A stretch of 64,000 nt of DNA, taken from assembly GCA_963667535.2 (NCBI GenBank), contig CAXXDU010000002.1, forward strand, positions 2,666,001 through 2,730,000, in the 5' to 3' direction. Every line of letters starts with the position of its first letter. Position 1 is the stretch's first letter. The translations under genes and the position numbers were made by a program. Of the stretch, positions 34,709-43,202 are shown in pieces. The notes beneath the pieces were generated by a model. That model ran no database searches, was not told the DNA's origin, and saw only the letters and a program-made list of their open reading frames with translations. The stretch comes from UBA5614 sp963667535 (lineage in GTDB: Bacteria; Cloacimonadota; Cloacimonadia; Cloacimonadales; Cloacimonadaceae).

Positions 34709-37063
34709 ATGGGACTATCTTGTTTATTCGGTCATAATTGGAATGGATGCAAATGCATTAATTGTGGAAAAATGCGTGAAGAAGGTCACGACTGGAGCTC
34801 AAACTGCTGTAAGTGTTCAAAATGTGGAAAAGAACGATCTGATAGACATGAATGGAACTATAGTTGTAAGTGCTCTATATGTGGAATTACGAGAGATACT
34901 GGACATAATTGGAATCATGATTGTGAAAAATGCTCAATCTGTGGGAAAACTCTTAAAAATTCTCACACATGGGATGGATGTAAATGTTCCAAATGTGGAA
35001 AGACTCGTAATGAAAGCCATGTCTGGGATGGTTGTAAATGCTCTAAGTGTGGAATAACCCGTGAAAAGGAGCACGCTTGGGATGGATGTAAATGTTCCAA
35101 ATGTGGAAAGATTCGTGATGAAAGCCATGTCTGGAATGGTTGTAAATGTTCAAAGTGTGGAATCCCCAGCGATAAACATCACATTATCATGTTACACCCT
35201 CGCCCAGAATTTGTATTACACCCTCGCGAAGATGAATATTATGAAAATTGTTCGATTTGTGGTCAGATGAGTAGGGATCACGTTCATCAATGGGACAAAT
35301 GTTTATGCTATGTTTGCGGAACGGACAGAGATGAACTACATGATTGGTCTCAGAATTGTGAAAAGTGTTCAATTTGTGGAGCATGGTGTAATAACGGTCA
35401 CAATTGGTTAGATAATAGATGCTCAAAATGTCATATGACTCAAAATTCTCTATTGTATAATGCGTGTAAAGAAAACGATCTAAAATTAGTTATAAAATAT
35501 TTGGAAGAAGGTTCACAACCTGATTCAATTAATGATAAGGGTGATACTCCATTGAATATAGCAACAATAAACGGCTTCAACAACATTGCAAGGTTGCTTA
35601 TCGAAAAAGGAGCAGATCCAATGGTTATTAATAAAGAAGGGTGCAATCCTCTAGTATCTGCAATTCATCATTATAATATGGAATTAGTCAATAGCTATGT
35701 TAATTCTGGGATAAATGTTAATCCAAAAGGAGTTTTACGATATACTCCCCTAATGGAAGCATCAATTAATGGATATGCCGATATTGTAGAATTGCTAGTT
35801 AATAAAGGGGCAATTATTGATTTAAAAGATAGGGGACTTAATACTGCTATTATATATGCAAGCGGACGGGGGCATAATAAAGTAGTAGAATTATTAGCTA
35901 GTAAGGGTGCAGATCTTAATCAAAGAGACCGTTATGGTAACCCCTTGATTTTTATTGCAGCAAAATATAGAAAGAAAGATACTATTAGATTGTTAGTTGA
36001 CCTTGGTTGCGATGTGAATGCACTGGACTTTTTTGGACGACCTATCCTTTATGAGAAGTTGAAAGACCTTGACTATGATGAAGATACTAAAATACTTCTT
36101 ACAAATCTTGGCGCTAAAAAATACGTATCTAACGTGTTAAATGCCATAGATAACAATAACATAGGTGAATTAAATAATCTTATTAATCAGGGTATTGATA
36201 TAGATTGTTTTTACGATGATTCAATACTTCATAGCAATGCATTATGCTTTGCAATATATGAAAAAAATGATGAAATTGTTCGTTTATTACTTAGAAAAGG
36301 TGCTAACCCTAATATTCAAGTCCATGACTTTGGTACTCCTCTTCACTTTGCAGCTAATTATGGAACCCCATCTATAGTTAATATGTTGATTGATCAAGGA
36401 GCAATTGTCAACATTGTCAGTTCAGTTTACTTGGGAATCAATGATAGCCATAATGATGGTGTTACTCCACTTATGTTGTCAATTCATTACGGTCCAATAG
36501 AGTGTCCAAATACTGAACTTTTTATTGAAAGGGGAGCAAACGTCAACTCTAAAACGAGTCATGGAATTACAGCATTACATATTGCAACTCATGAATGTAA
36601 TTTGAACGTAATCAAGATTTTATTAGATCACGGTGCTGATATTAATGCAAAGTCTGATGAAGGAAAAACAGCTTTAGATATTGCACAAAGGAAAAATAAA
36701 TATCATGACTTTCTGGATGTTATTGATTTCTTGCGTAATTACAATAGTGGAAAGCCCCGGAATTCAAGTCATTTAAGATCCACATCTACCATAATATTAG
36801 ATTCAGACGGAGAGATTGTTATGATTAATGCTGTTCTTAATAAAACATTTAATGCAGATATTTTCAAAAATGCAGTTAAAGATATAGGCTTTAAATATGA
36901 GCATGAGTCTGTATTGGGGTTAGAGATGGAATCCAAATTCGGTAGAATTATTTTACAAGTAAAAGCATCAATCCACTCTACTGATATAGCTACTCTTTTA
37001 TACTTTGATAAAAGTACTGAAAAGACTACATATTTTATTGAAGATGGTGTTCGGTGCAAATAA
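34709..37063 (+). CDS. Cys/His zinc-knuckle repeat plus ankyrin repeat protein
   Basis: 784 residues. Residues 1-250 contain about twelve units of 18-20 residues with consensus H-x-W-x-x-C-x-C-S-K/I-C-G-K-x-R, for example HTWDGCKCSKCGKTRNES and HAWDGCKCSKCGKIRDES; one spacer near residues 150-185 contains HPRPEF and HPRED. Each unit supplies three to four Cys plus one His, so zinc binding is expected. Residues 250-680 form about thirteen ankyrin repeats (DTPLNIATINGFNNIARLL, ITALHIATHE). The last 95 residues are a separate domain with ILDSDGEIV and FGRIILQVKASIH. No signal peptide. Codon use is more AT-rich than in neighbouring operons, and it lies between non-coding DNA and a tRNA gene, suggesting acquisition. 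No function known to me; protein-protein scaffolding is the natural guess. Confidence 0.85.
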   Translation: MGLSCLFGHNWNGCKCINCGKMREEGHDWSSNCCKCSKCGKERSDRHEWNYSCKCSICGITRDTGHNWNHDCEKCSICGKTLKNSHTWDGCKCSKCGKTRNESHVWDGCKCSKCGITREKEHAWDGCKCSKCGKIRDESHVWNGCKCSKCGIPSDKHHIIMLHPRPEFVLHPREDEYYENCSICGQMSRDHVHQWDKCLCYVCGTDRDELHDWSQNCEKCSICGAWCNNGHNWLDNRCSKCHMTQNSLLYNACKENDLKLVIKYLEEGSQPDSINDKGDTPLNIATINGFNNIARLLIEKGADPMVINKEGCNPLVSAIHHYNMELVNSYVNSGINVNPKGVLRYTPLMEASINGYADIVELLVNKGAIIDLKDRGLNTAIIYASGRGHNKVVELLASKGADLNQRDRYGNPLIFIAAKYRKKDTIRLLVDLGCDVNALDFFGRPILYEKLKDLDYDEDTKILLTNLGAKKYVSNVLNAIDNNNIGELNNLINQGIDIDCFYDDSILHSNALCFAIYEKNDEIVRLLLRKGANPNIQVHDFGTPLHFAANYGTPSIVNMLIDQGAIVNIVSSVYLGINDSHNDGVTPLMLSIHYGPIECPNTELFIERGANVNSKTSHGITALHIATHECNLNVIKILLDHGADINAKSDEGKTALDIAQRKNKYHDFLDVIDFLRNYNSGKPRNSSHLRSTSTIILDSDGEIVMINAVLNKTFNADIFKNAVKDIGFKYEHESVLGLEMESKFGRIILQVKASIHSTDIATLLYFDKSTEKTTYFIEDGVRCK

Positions 37064-37261
37064 TTTAAACATCATTGATGAAATAATCCAGTAAAATGAT
37101 CTATTATATTTTTAATCATGATAGATATATTTTTATCTTGAATCTGCAAATTATTAAAAGTATAGGAAGTTATGTTTCAATCGGAAAAAAGATATACTAG
37201 ATTTGTAATTTACTTTCCGCTTGACAGAAACACCGATTATTAATTTCTGGCTAATACACAA

Positions 37262-37337
37262 GGGGCATTAGCTCAGCTGGGAGAGCGCTTGACTGGCAGT
37301 CAAGAGGTCAGCAGTTCGATCCTGCTATGCTCCACCA
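37262..37337 (+). tRNA. tRNA-Ala, anticodon GGC
   Basis: Complete cloverleaf: acceptor GGGGCAT/ATGCTCC with one G-U pair, D-arm GCTC/GAGC, anticodon stem CTTGA/TCAAG with loop CTGGCAG (anticodon GGC, reads GCC and GCU), T-arm AGCAG-TTCGATC-CTGCT, encoded CCA. Confidence 0.97.
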
Positions 37338-37344
37338 TTTTTAT

Positions 37345-37371
37345 AGCCACTGCCCCAGCAGTGGCTTTTTC
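37345..37371 (+). terminator. Rho-independent terminator after tRNA-Ala
   Basis: AGCCACTGC (37345-37353) pairs with GCAGTGGCT (37358-37366) around CCCA, followed by TTTTTC. Confidence 0.9.
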
Positions 37372-37387
37372 TTTATATGGGAAAGCA

Positions 37388-37446
37388 CGGATGTCATTCC
37401 TCGCTTGACGGGGAATCTTAAGATACCCGCTTTCGCAGGTATGACC
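37388..37446. repeat. Palindromic repeat, family R1
   Basis: GTCATTCCTCGC ... GGGGAATC next to GATACCCGC ... GCAGGTATGAC, a degenerate R1 copy between the tRNA terminator and the transketolase gene. Confidence 0.55.
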
Positions 37447-37473
37447 GAACCAATGACTATTGAGGTAGATAAT

Positions 37474-39369
37474 ATGAAGACTTTAACGCAACAAGAGTTA
37501 CAATCACTTCCGCAACAAGCTAAGCAAGCCAGAGCTGATATCCTGCAAATGACGACTTTGTCAGCCTCAGGACATCCGGGTGGCTCCATGTCCTGCATTG
37601 ATATATTGATGACGCTTTATCATATGATGAAACATGATAGCAAGAATCCTTACCTTGCAGACAGAGACAGGCTTGTCGTCAGTAACGGCCATATCTCTCC
37701 GGGTGTTTACAGCGCTTTGGGTGCAATGGGCTATTTCAATATAGAAGATGCGATTTCTGAATTCAGGTTGGCAGGTTCTATCTTTGAAGGACATATAGAG
37801 CGCTACGTGCCCGGAGTGGAATGGACCACCGGTAATCTGGGACAGGGTCTTTCTGCAGGTTGTGGATTTGCTATGGCAAGTAAGATTAACAAAATAGAAT
37901 ATCAGACCTTTGTAATGATGGGAGACGGAGAACAGCAAAAAGGACAAATCAGCGAAGCACGTCGGTTTGCCGTTAAATTTAATCTCAATCTCACAGCCAT
38001 TGTTGATTACAATGAGCTGCAAATCAGCGGTTCCATTCATAAGGTCATGCCTCAGAATATTAAGGCTAATTGGGAATCAGACGGCTGGCAGGTTATCGAG
38101 ATAGACGGGCATAATTATGAAGAAATACATAATGCCATAAACCAATCAATCAATACCGATAAGCCTTGCATGATTATGGCTCATAACATCATGGGCAAAG
38201 GTGTTTCCTTCATGGAAAACCAGCATAAATACCATGGCTCCACCCTGAATGAAACACAACTTGCAGAAGCTTTAACTGAACTTGGTTGTGAAAACAGATT
38301 TGACCATTATAAAAAGCTGCGTCAGCATAAAAAAGAAAAAGACATGACTCCATTCTGTTGTCTGCCGGAGCTCAAGACGAATTATACTCTCGGGCAATTG
38401 GTTACTTATACAAATGATTCCGACAATCGCAGCGCCTGGGGCAAAGCCATTGCTGATTTGGCTGAAATTAATAAAACCAATCCCATCCCATTGGTTGTCT
38501 TTGATTGTGATTTACAGAGCAGTGTAAAGACGGGAGACTTTGAAAAGGTCAATCCAGAGCATTTCATCCAAAGCGGAATCATGGAACAGAACACCGCCGT
38601 AACCGCCGGAGCTATGTCAATTTGCGATATTCAGACCTGGTGGGCTGATTTTGGTATGTTTGGCATAGATGAAGTATATAATATCCAGCGTTTGAATGAT
38701 ATAAACCATGCCAATCTGAAAGTGGTTACCACGCATGTGGGCATAGACGTTGGCGAAGATGGCAGAACGCATCAATGCATTGATTACATTGGTCTGGCAC
38801 GCAATCTTTATCACTTCAGACTTCTGTGCCCTGCTGACGCTAACCAGACAGATCGTATTATCCGGAAAGTTGCAAATGCAGCCGGCAACTATTTTATTAC
38901 TATGGGACGTTCAGTACTACCGATCATAAAAGATGATAAAGGCGAAGTTTTTTATGGCGCAGATTATTCCTATGAATACGGTAAAGCAGATTTCCTCAGA
39001 GATGGAGAAAATTGTGCGTTAATCGTGACAGGTACCCCTATCGGCAGAGCTTTGAAAGCAGTGGACAGACTCCGGGATCAAGGGATTTTTGTGCAGCTAT
39101 GGTATGTATCCACTCCTTTGGAAATGGATATGAATATGCTGGAACAAGCATCTGCTACCGGATGTATTATTTCGATTGAAGACCATAATGTTAATAGCGG
39201 ACTGGGCAGCATTATTGCTGATAAACTGGTTGAACATAATCTGCAAAGCAAATTAATCAAGCTGGGTGTAAAAGAATATCCCATATCCGGTACCTCCGAT
39301 GATGTCTATAAATGGGCAGGATTGGATACTGATTCATTGATAAAGACTATCACCAAGACAGTTTCATAA
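37474..39369 (+). CDS. tkt: Transketolase (single-chain)
   Basis: 631 residues from ATG 37474 (GAGG eight bases upstream). The frame stays open 49 codons further 5' but that part runs through the tRNA 3' end and a repeat, so it is not coding. Thiamine-diphosphate N-terminal domain with SASGHPGGSMSCIDIL, VSNGHISPGVYSAL, EGHIERYVPGVEWTTGNLGQGLSAGCGFA and the MMGDGEQQKGQ motif, then the pyrimidine-binding domain with a catalytic Glu in GIMEQNTAVTAGAM. Links pentose phosphates to glycolysis; both halves are fused, unlike the split archaeal or clostridial types. The gap to the next gene is 235 bases, so probably monocistronic. Confidence 0.93.
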   Translation: MKTLTQQELQSLPQQAKQARADILQMTTLSASGHPGGSMSCIDILMTLYHMMKHDSKNPYLADRDRLVVSNGHISPGVYSALGAMGYFNIEDAISEFRLAGSIFEGHIERYVPGVEWTTGNLGQGLSAGCGFAMASKINKIEYQTFVMMGDGEQQKGQISEARRFAVKFNLNLTAIVDYNELQISGSIHKVMPQNIKANWESDGWQVIEIDGHNYEEIHNAINQSINTDKPCMIMAHNIMGKGVSFMENQHKYHGSTLNETQLAEALTELGCENRFDHYKKLRQHKKEKDMTPFCCLPELKTNYTLGQLVTYTNDSDNRSAWGKAIADLAEINKTNPIPLVVFDCDLQSSVKTGDFEKVNPEHFIQSGIMEQNTAVTAGAMSICDIQTWWADFGMFGIDEVYNIQRLNDINHANLKVVTTHVGIDVGEDGRTHQCIDYIGLARNLYHFRLLCPADANQTDRIIRKVANAAGNYFITMGRSVLPIIKDDKGEVFYGADYSYEYGKADFLRDGENCALIVTGTPIGRALKAVDRLRDQGIFVQLWYVSTPLEMDMNMLEQASATGCIISIEDHNVNSGLGSIIADKLVEHNLQSKLIKLGVKEYPISGTSDDVYKWAGLDTDSLIKTITKTVS

Positions 39370-39432
39370 TCGGGGAAATCAGAACATTCAAAAAAGCAGT
39401 TGACGAAAACCCTCGGGCTATCAGTTAATGTT

Positions 39433-39548
39433 TAAGAAGTCATTCCAAACTTGATTTGGAATCCAGTTCCTTTAAAATGTCTGCCGAAGCAGGCAAATTC
39501 GATTCTAAAACAGCATGGATTCCCGCCTGCGCGGGAATGACTGACCGA
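39433..39548. repeat. Cluster of R1-type palindromes
   Basis: GTCATTCCAAACTTGATTTGGAATCC at 39438-39463, TGCCGAAGCAGGCA at about 39482-39495 and the strong copy ATTCCCGCC/TGCGCGGGAAT at 39519-39538. The last shares its flanks with 681-714. Confidence 0.65.
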
Positions 39549-39604
39549 TAGTTGGTTGTACCCTTAATTTTATTACTATAAATAGAATAAACAGGAGCAT
39601 ACTT

Positions 39605-39991
39605 ATGAAGAAGTACCTGAAAACTTACCCCGACAAATGTATTGCTTGCCGTGCCTGCGAAAGCACCTGCTCAAAGATCTATTTCAAAGAAGATAACCGC
39701 GAAAAATCCTGTATCCGCATCACTGAGGGCATTGTAGTGAATGACATTAATGTCTGCAATCAATGCCAGGTGTGCGTGGCTACTTGTCCTACCCTTGCTC
39801 TAAAAGTCAATACTCAGGGCGTGGTGATGGTTGACAAAAATCTTTGCATCAGTTGTTATATGTGTGTGGCATCTTGTCCTACTAAATCGATGCACCGGCA
39901 TTTGAACGGACTTAATCCTTTCAAATGTGTAGCTTGTGGTATGTGTGCCAAGAGCTGTCCGACAGAAGCTATCGTCATTGTAACGGAATAA
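39605..39991 (+). CDS. Four-cluster polyferredoxin, electron partner of AOR
   Basis: 128 residues with four cysteine sets: CIACRACESTCS, CNQCQVCVATCP, CISCYMCVASCP and CVACGMCAKSCP, each able to bind one [4Fe-4S]. The first ends in C-S rather than C-P. Ten bases separate its stop from the aldehyde oxidoreductase gene, so it is almost certainly the electron carrier or small subunit of that enzyme. RBS AGGAG upstream. Cytoplasmic. Confidence 0.9.
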   Translation: MKKYLKTYPDKCIACRACESTCSKIYFKEDNREKSCIRITEGIVVNDINVCNQCQVCVATCPTLALKVNTQGVVMVDKNLCISCYMCVASCPTKSMHRHLNGLNPFKCVACGMCAKSCPTEAIVIVTE

Positions 39992-40001
39992 GGAGCTTGA
40001 A

Positions 40002-42164
40002 ATGGATACCAATAATATCAGTGCAATGAAAGCCAAACATAAACTTCTGACTGAGTATAAATATGAGCTCAAACCTATAGTTAAAGGTTACAATAAGCGC
40101 ACTCTTCACATCAACCTCAGCGACAATGCCATTCACGAAAAACCTGTCTCTGAAGATATGATTGAAAAATTCTGTGGCGGTAAAGGCTTTGACCTCAAAC
40201 TAATGTGGGATGCTGTCAAAGATACGACTAAATGGAACGACCCTGAGAATGAAATCTGTATATCGTTCGGTCCTCTATGCGGTAATACCAATTATCCCGG
40301 CAGCGGAAAGTCCATTGTTACAACGATTTCTCCCTTAACAGGTATCCCTGTTGATTGTAATGTGGGTGGTCACTTTGGACCTTATACCAAGTTCTCGGGC
40401 TTTGATGCTCTGGAACTGCAAGGCAAAGCTAAAGAGGATATCATTGTCTTTATCGATGGAGATAAAGGCACTGTGCAGATATTTACAGCTCCGGATGAAG
40501 ATATGAATAGCCATATCGTGGCAGAGCAATTCATTCATGAATTTGCTGATGCTCCCGGTAAAGAACAATTCGTTTCGGTTGTTTCTTCCGGACAAGCCAG
40601 TGACCATGTCCTGATTACCTGTCTCAATTTCTCCTTCTGGGATAAGAGACGTCAGGTTGCCAGACTTAAACAAGCCGGACGCGGTGGTACAGGCACAGTA
40701 TTTCGGGATAAACATCTCAAAGCTCTGATTGTAAAATACTCCGGTTTAAAGGGTGATACCAATCATCCGGTAGATATTGAAACATTACAAAAGACAGGTT
40801 TAAAGCTGCATAAAGAAATTGAAAAAGGTGACAGCACTCAATGCCACATGCGTGAAATGGGCACAGCTCATCTTATGGAAGTGATGAACGACTATGACCT
40901 GCTGCCCACTAAGAACTTCAAATATGGTCAGTCAGATGAAGCCATCGGTTTGCATTCAAAAGAATTCAAAGCCCTCTTTACACAGGGTGTACCTGACGGC
41001 TGTTGGTTTGGTTGTTCGCTTTCCTGCTGCAAAGCTGTGGATAATTTTAAACCCAGAACAGGTCCTTACAAAGGACAACCGGTCTGCGTTGATGGTCCTG
41101 AATATGAAACAGGCGCCGGTTGCGGTTCCAATCTTTTCATCTGGGATCCCAAAGACGTGGTGGAAATCAATTTCTATTGCGATACTTATGGCGTGGATAC
41201 CATTTCTTTTGGCACCAGTACAGCTTTTGCCATGGAATGTTATGAATATGGGATTTTGAATAAAGAACGCACAGGCGGACTTGACCTCACCTGGGGAAAT
41301 GCTGATTCTGCTTTGGAATTGTTGCATCAGATGGCTCGCGGTGAAGGCTTTGGTATGGTGGTAGGACAAGGTGTCCGCCGAATGAAGAAGCTTTTTGCAG
41401 AGAAGTATGGTGCTGACCCTAATCTTTTGCATGATATGGGTATGGAAGCCAAGGGCCTGGAATACAGCGAATACATGAGTAAGGAATCCCTGGCTCAGCA
41501 AGGTGGTTTCACATTGGCACTCAAAGGTCCGCAACATGATGAAGCCTGGCTTATCTTTATGGATATGGTCAATAACCTCATCCCTACCTTTGAAGATAAA
41601 GCCGAAGCTTTGCACTATTTCCCGATGTTCCGCACCTGGTTTGGTCTGCAGGGACTCTGCAAATTACCTTGGAATGATATAGAACCTGAAGATAATGCCA
41701 CAACTGATGAGCCGGCAAAAGTACCTGAACACGTGCAGAATTATGTGGATATCTATACTGCTGTGACCGGTAAACCAATGGACAAGAAAATGCTTATCAG
41801 GCAAAGCGAAAGAGTATATAATTTCCAGAAGGTCTTCTGCCTGCGAATGGGTGGTGGATTACGTGAAGGAGATATTCCTCCCTATCGCGCCATGGGTCCT
41901 GTTACTGAAGAAGAATATCTTTCCCGTCAGGAACGCTATGATAAAGCTCTCAAAGATAAAGCAGGGATTAATCCTGAAGGTATGTCTTTGCAGGATAAAA
42001 TGAAAGCGCTCAGAGCTTATCGTTATAATCAATATGACCAGTTAGTAGACGCAGTCTATAAACGCAAAGGCTGGAATAAAGCCGGTATACCTACACTTGA
42101 ACATCTGAAAGAAATCGGCATGGATTTACCTGAAGTGTTGGAAGTAGTCAAGCGTTTCTTATAA
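40002..42164 (+). CDS. Aldehyde ferredoxin oxidoreductase family protein (tungsten/molybdenum)
   Basis: 720 residues. AOR-family markers: GGKGFDLKLMW near residue 58, SFGPLCG, GGHFGPYTKFSGFDALELQGKA, AGRGGTGTVFRDKHLKA and YGVDTISFGT. Two pyranopterins with W or Mo plus one [4Fe-4S] are expected. The cluster motif is DGCWFGCSLSCCK, that is C-x3-C-x3-C, instead of the usual C-x2-C-x3-C; a later Cys in VFCLRMGG may be the fourth ligand. Oxidises aldehydes or a related substrate while reducing ferredoxin, supplied here by the upstream polyferredoxin and feeding Rnf (inference). A BamB-like or other subfamily identity is possible. RBS AAGGAG. Confidence 0.88.
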   Translation: MDTNNISAMKAKHKLLTEYKYELKPIVKGYNKRTLHINLSDNAIHEKPVSEDMIEKFCGGKGFDLKLMWDAVKDTTKWNDPENEICISFGPLCGNTNYPGSGKSIVTTISPLTGIPVDCNVGGHFGPYTKFSGFDALELQGKAKEDIIVFIDGDKGTVQIFTAPDEDMNSHIVAEQFIHEFADAPGKEQFVSVVSSGQASDHVLITCLNFSFWDKRRQVARLKQAGRGGTGTVFRDKHLKALIVKYSGLKGDTNHPVDIETLQKTGLKLHKEIEKGDSTQCHMREMGTAHLMEVMNDYDLLPTKNFKYGQSDEAIGLHSKEFKALFTQGVPDGCWFGCSLSCCKAVDNFKPRTGPYKGQPVCVDGPEYETGAGCGSNLFIWDPKDVVEINFYCDTYGVDTISFGTSTAFAMECYEYGILNKERTGGLDLTWGNADSALELLHQMARGEGFGMVVGQGVRRMKKLFAEKYGADPNLLHDMGMEAKGLEYSEYMSKESLAQQGGFTLALKGPQHDEAWLIFMDMVNNLIPTFEDKAEALHYFPMFRTWFGLQGLCKLPWNDIEPEDNATTDEPAKVPEHVQNYVDIYTAVTGKPMDKKMLIRQSERVYNFQKVFCLRMGGGLREGDIPPYRAMGPVTEEEYLSRQERYDKALKDKAGINPEGMSLQDKMKALRAYRYNQYDQLVDAVYKRKGWNKAGIPTLEHLKEIGMDLPEVLEVVKRFL

Positions 42165-42210
42165 TATATTAAACTGATTCTGCTATAATTGCAGACACTT
42201 ATACTAGATA

Positions 42211-42241
42211 AAAGCTGCCACATTATTCGGCAGCTTTTTAT
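42211..42241 (+). terminator. Rho-independent terminator after AOR
   Basis: AAGCTGCC (42212-42219) with GGCAGCTT (42229-42236), 9-base loop, then TTTTATTT. Confidence 0.85.
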
Positions 42242-42358
42242 TTGAAAACAGGATTGTTTATATTTCTGATTGACAAAATAGAGGATAGATATGCAGAGTT
42301 ATTTGTTATGGCAGAATCTCATTTGAAGCCTGATAATATATGATGTAATCGGATAGGA

Positions 42359-43201
42359 ATGAATAAGATAATTAAAACTTTGCTATATCTAATCTTCGGA
42401 GAATGGAACGGAGTGCAAAACTTTGTTGCACCTACGGTTTTAATCTTTGCATTTAATCAGTATTCTTTTGTCAATTGGATAACCGGTGCTCTTACTTTTC
42501 AGCGGTTCTTCCTGCCATTGTTTGTGTATATCATTGTCTTGTTTTCCATCCTGTTCCTCTGCGTAAAAGTGCTGATTCAATGGAACGAAGATACTGCGAA
42601 ATATAAGCACAAAGTACAGGTAAACGTGTTTCGTGACCTGCTGTTGCCATTCTTTGTGAAGCTGCATAAATGGTTATTGGTTTTTCTGACTGTATTTTTG
42701 TTGGTATATATTATAAAAAGCGGTTACACCTTCATCTACCGTAGCAGTTTCCCCATCTTTATTGTATCTTACTGGATACTGCGTATCGGTTCAATCGGTA
42801 TTACGCTATACATTTTTGCAATGCTGAATATTAGCATCCCCCTCATCAAACGAGGACGTAGCTTTGCCTGGGCTCAGAAGTACTTTCATAAGTATATCAT
42901 GAAGCACTGGAAAAGTGCGATTCCAATTCTTACTGTCCAGATTCTCTGGATTTATGTATCGGTATTGCTTTATTCTCTGGCAATCAGTCAATTGCAGAAT
43001 TTCAATGAAATGGGTATTTTCCGTAGCAATGGCAAACCGCTTGAGATAATCTTTCATGAAGTGCATGCAATAAAGCAGTTTATGTATAATATATCCTGGT
43101 TATTGGTGTCTTTCCTGATTTCAAACCTGCTCTATTCGCCTTTAATGTTGTTGGCAAATAAAGGCTTTAAACATTTTAAATTAACTATAAAGAATATATA
43201 A
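42359..43201 (+). CDS. Hypothetical integral membrane protein
   Basis: 280 residues with about six hydrophobic helices (around 20-35, 50-72, 100-118, 128-160, 190-210 and 240-262), separated by basic cytoplasmic loops such as KHKVQVNVFRD. No known family recognised. One base separates its stop from the polysaccharide-deacetylase-like gene, so co-transcription is certain enough. ATG 42359 has only a weak upstream GGATAGGA. Confidence 0.75.
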   Translation: MNKIIKTLLYLIFGEWNGVQNFVAPTVLIFAFNQYSFVNWITGALTFQRFFLPLFVYIIVLFSILFLCVKVLIQWNEDTAKYKHKVQVNVFRDLLLPFFVKLHKWLLVFLTVFLLVYIIKSGYTFIYRSSFPIFIVSYWILRIGSIGITLYIFAMLNISIPLIKRGRSFAWAQKYFHKYIMKHWKSAIPILTVQILWIYVSVLLYSLAISQLQNFNEMGIFRSNGKPLEIIFHEVHAIKQFMYNISWLLVSFLISNLLYSPLMLLANKGFKHFKLTIKNI

Positions 43202-43202
43202 G

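Noticed and set aside
34709..35448. Array of separate small zinc-finger genes
   Set aside because: One uninterrupted frame with a single start; the repeats are within one protein.
40956..41615. 219-codon minus-strand frame inside the AOR gene
   Set aside because: Antisense shadow of a conserved gene; no ribosome-binding site or family features.
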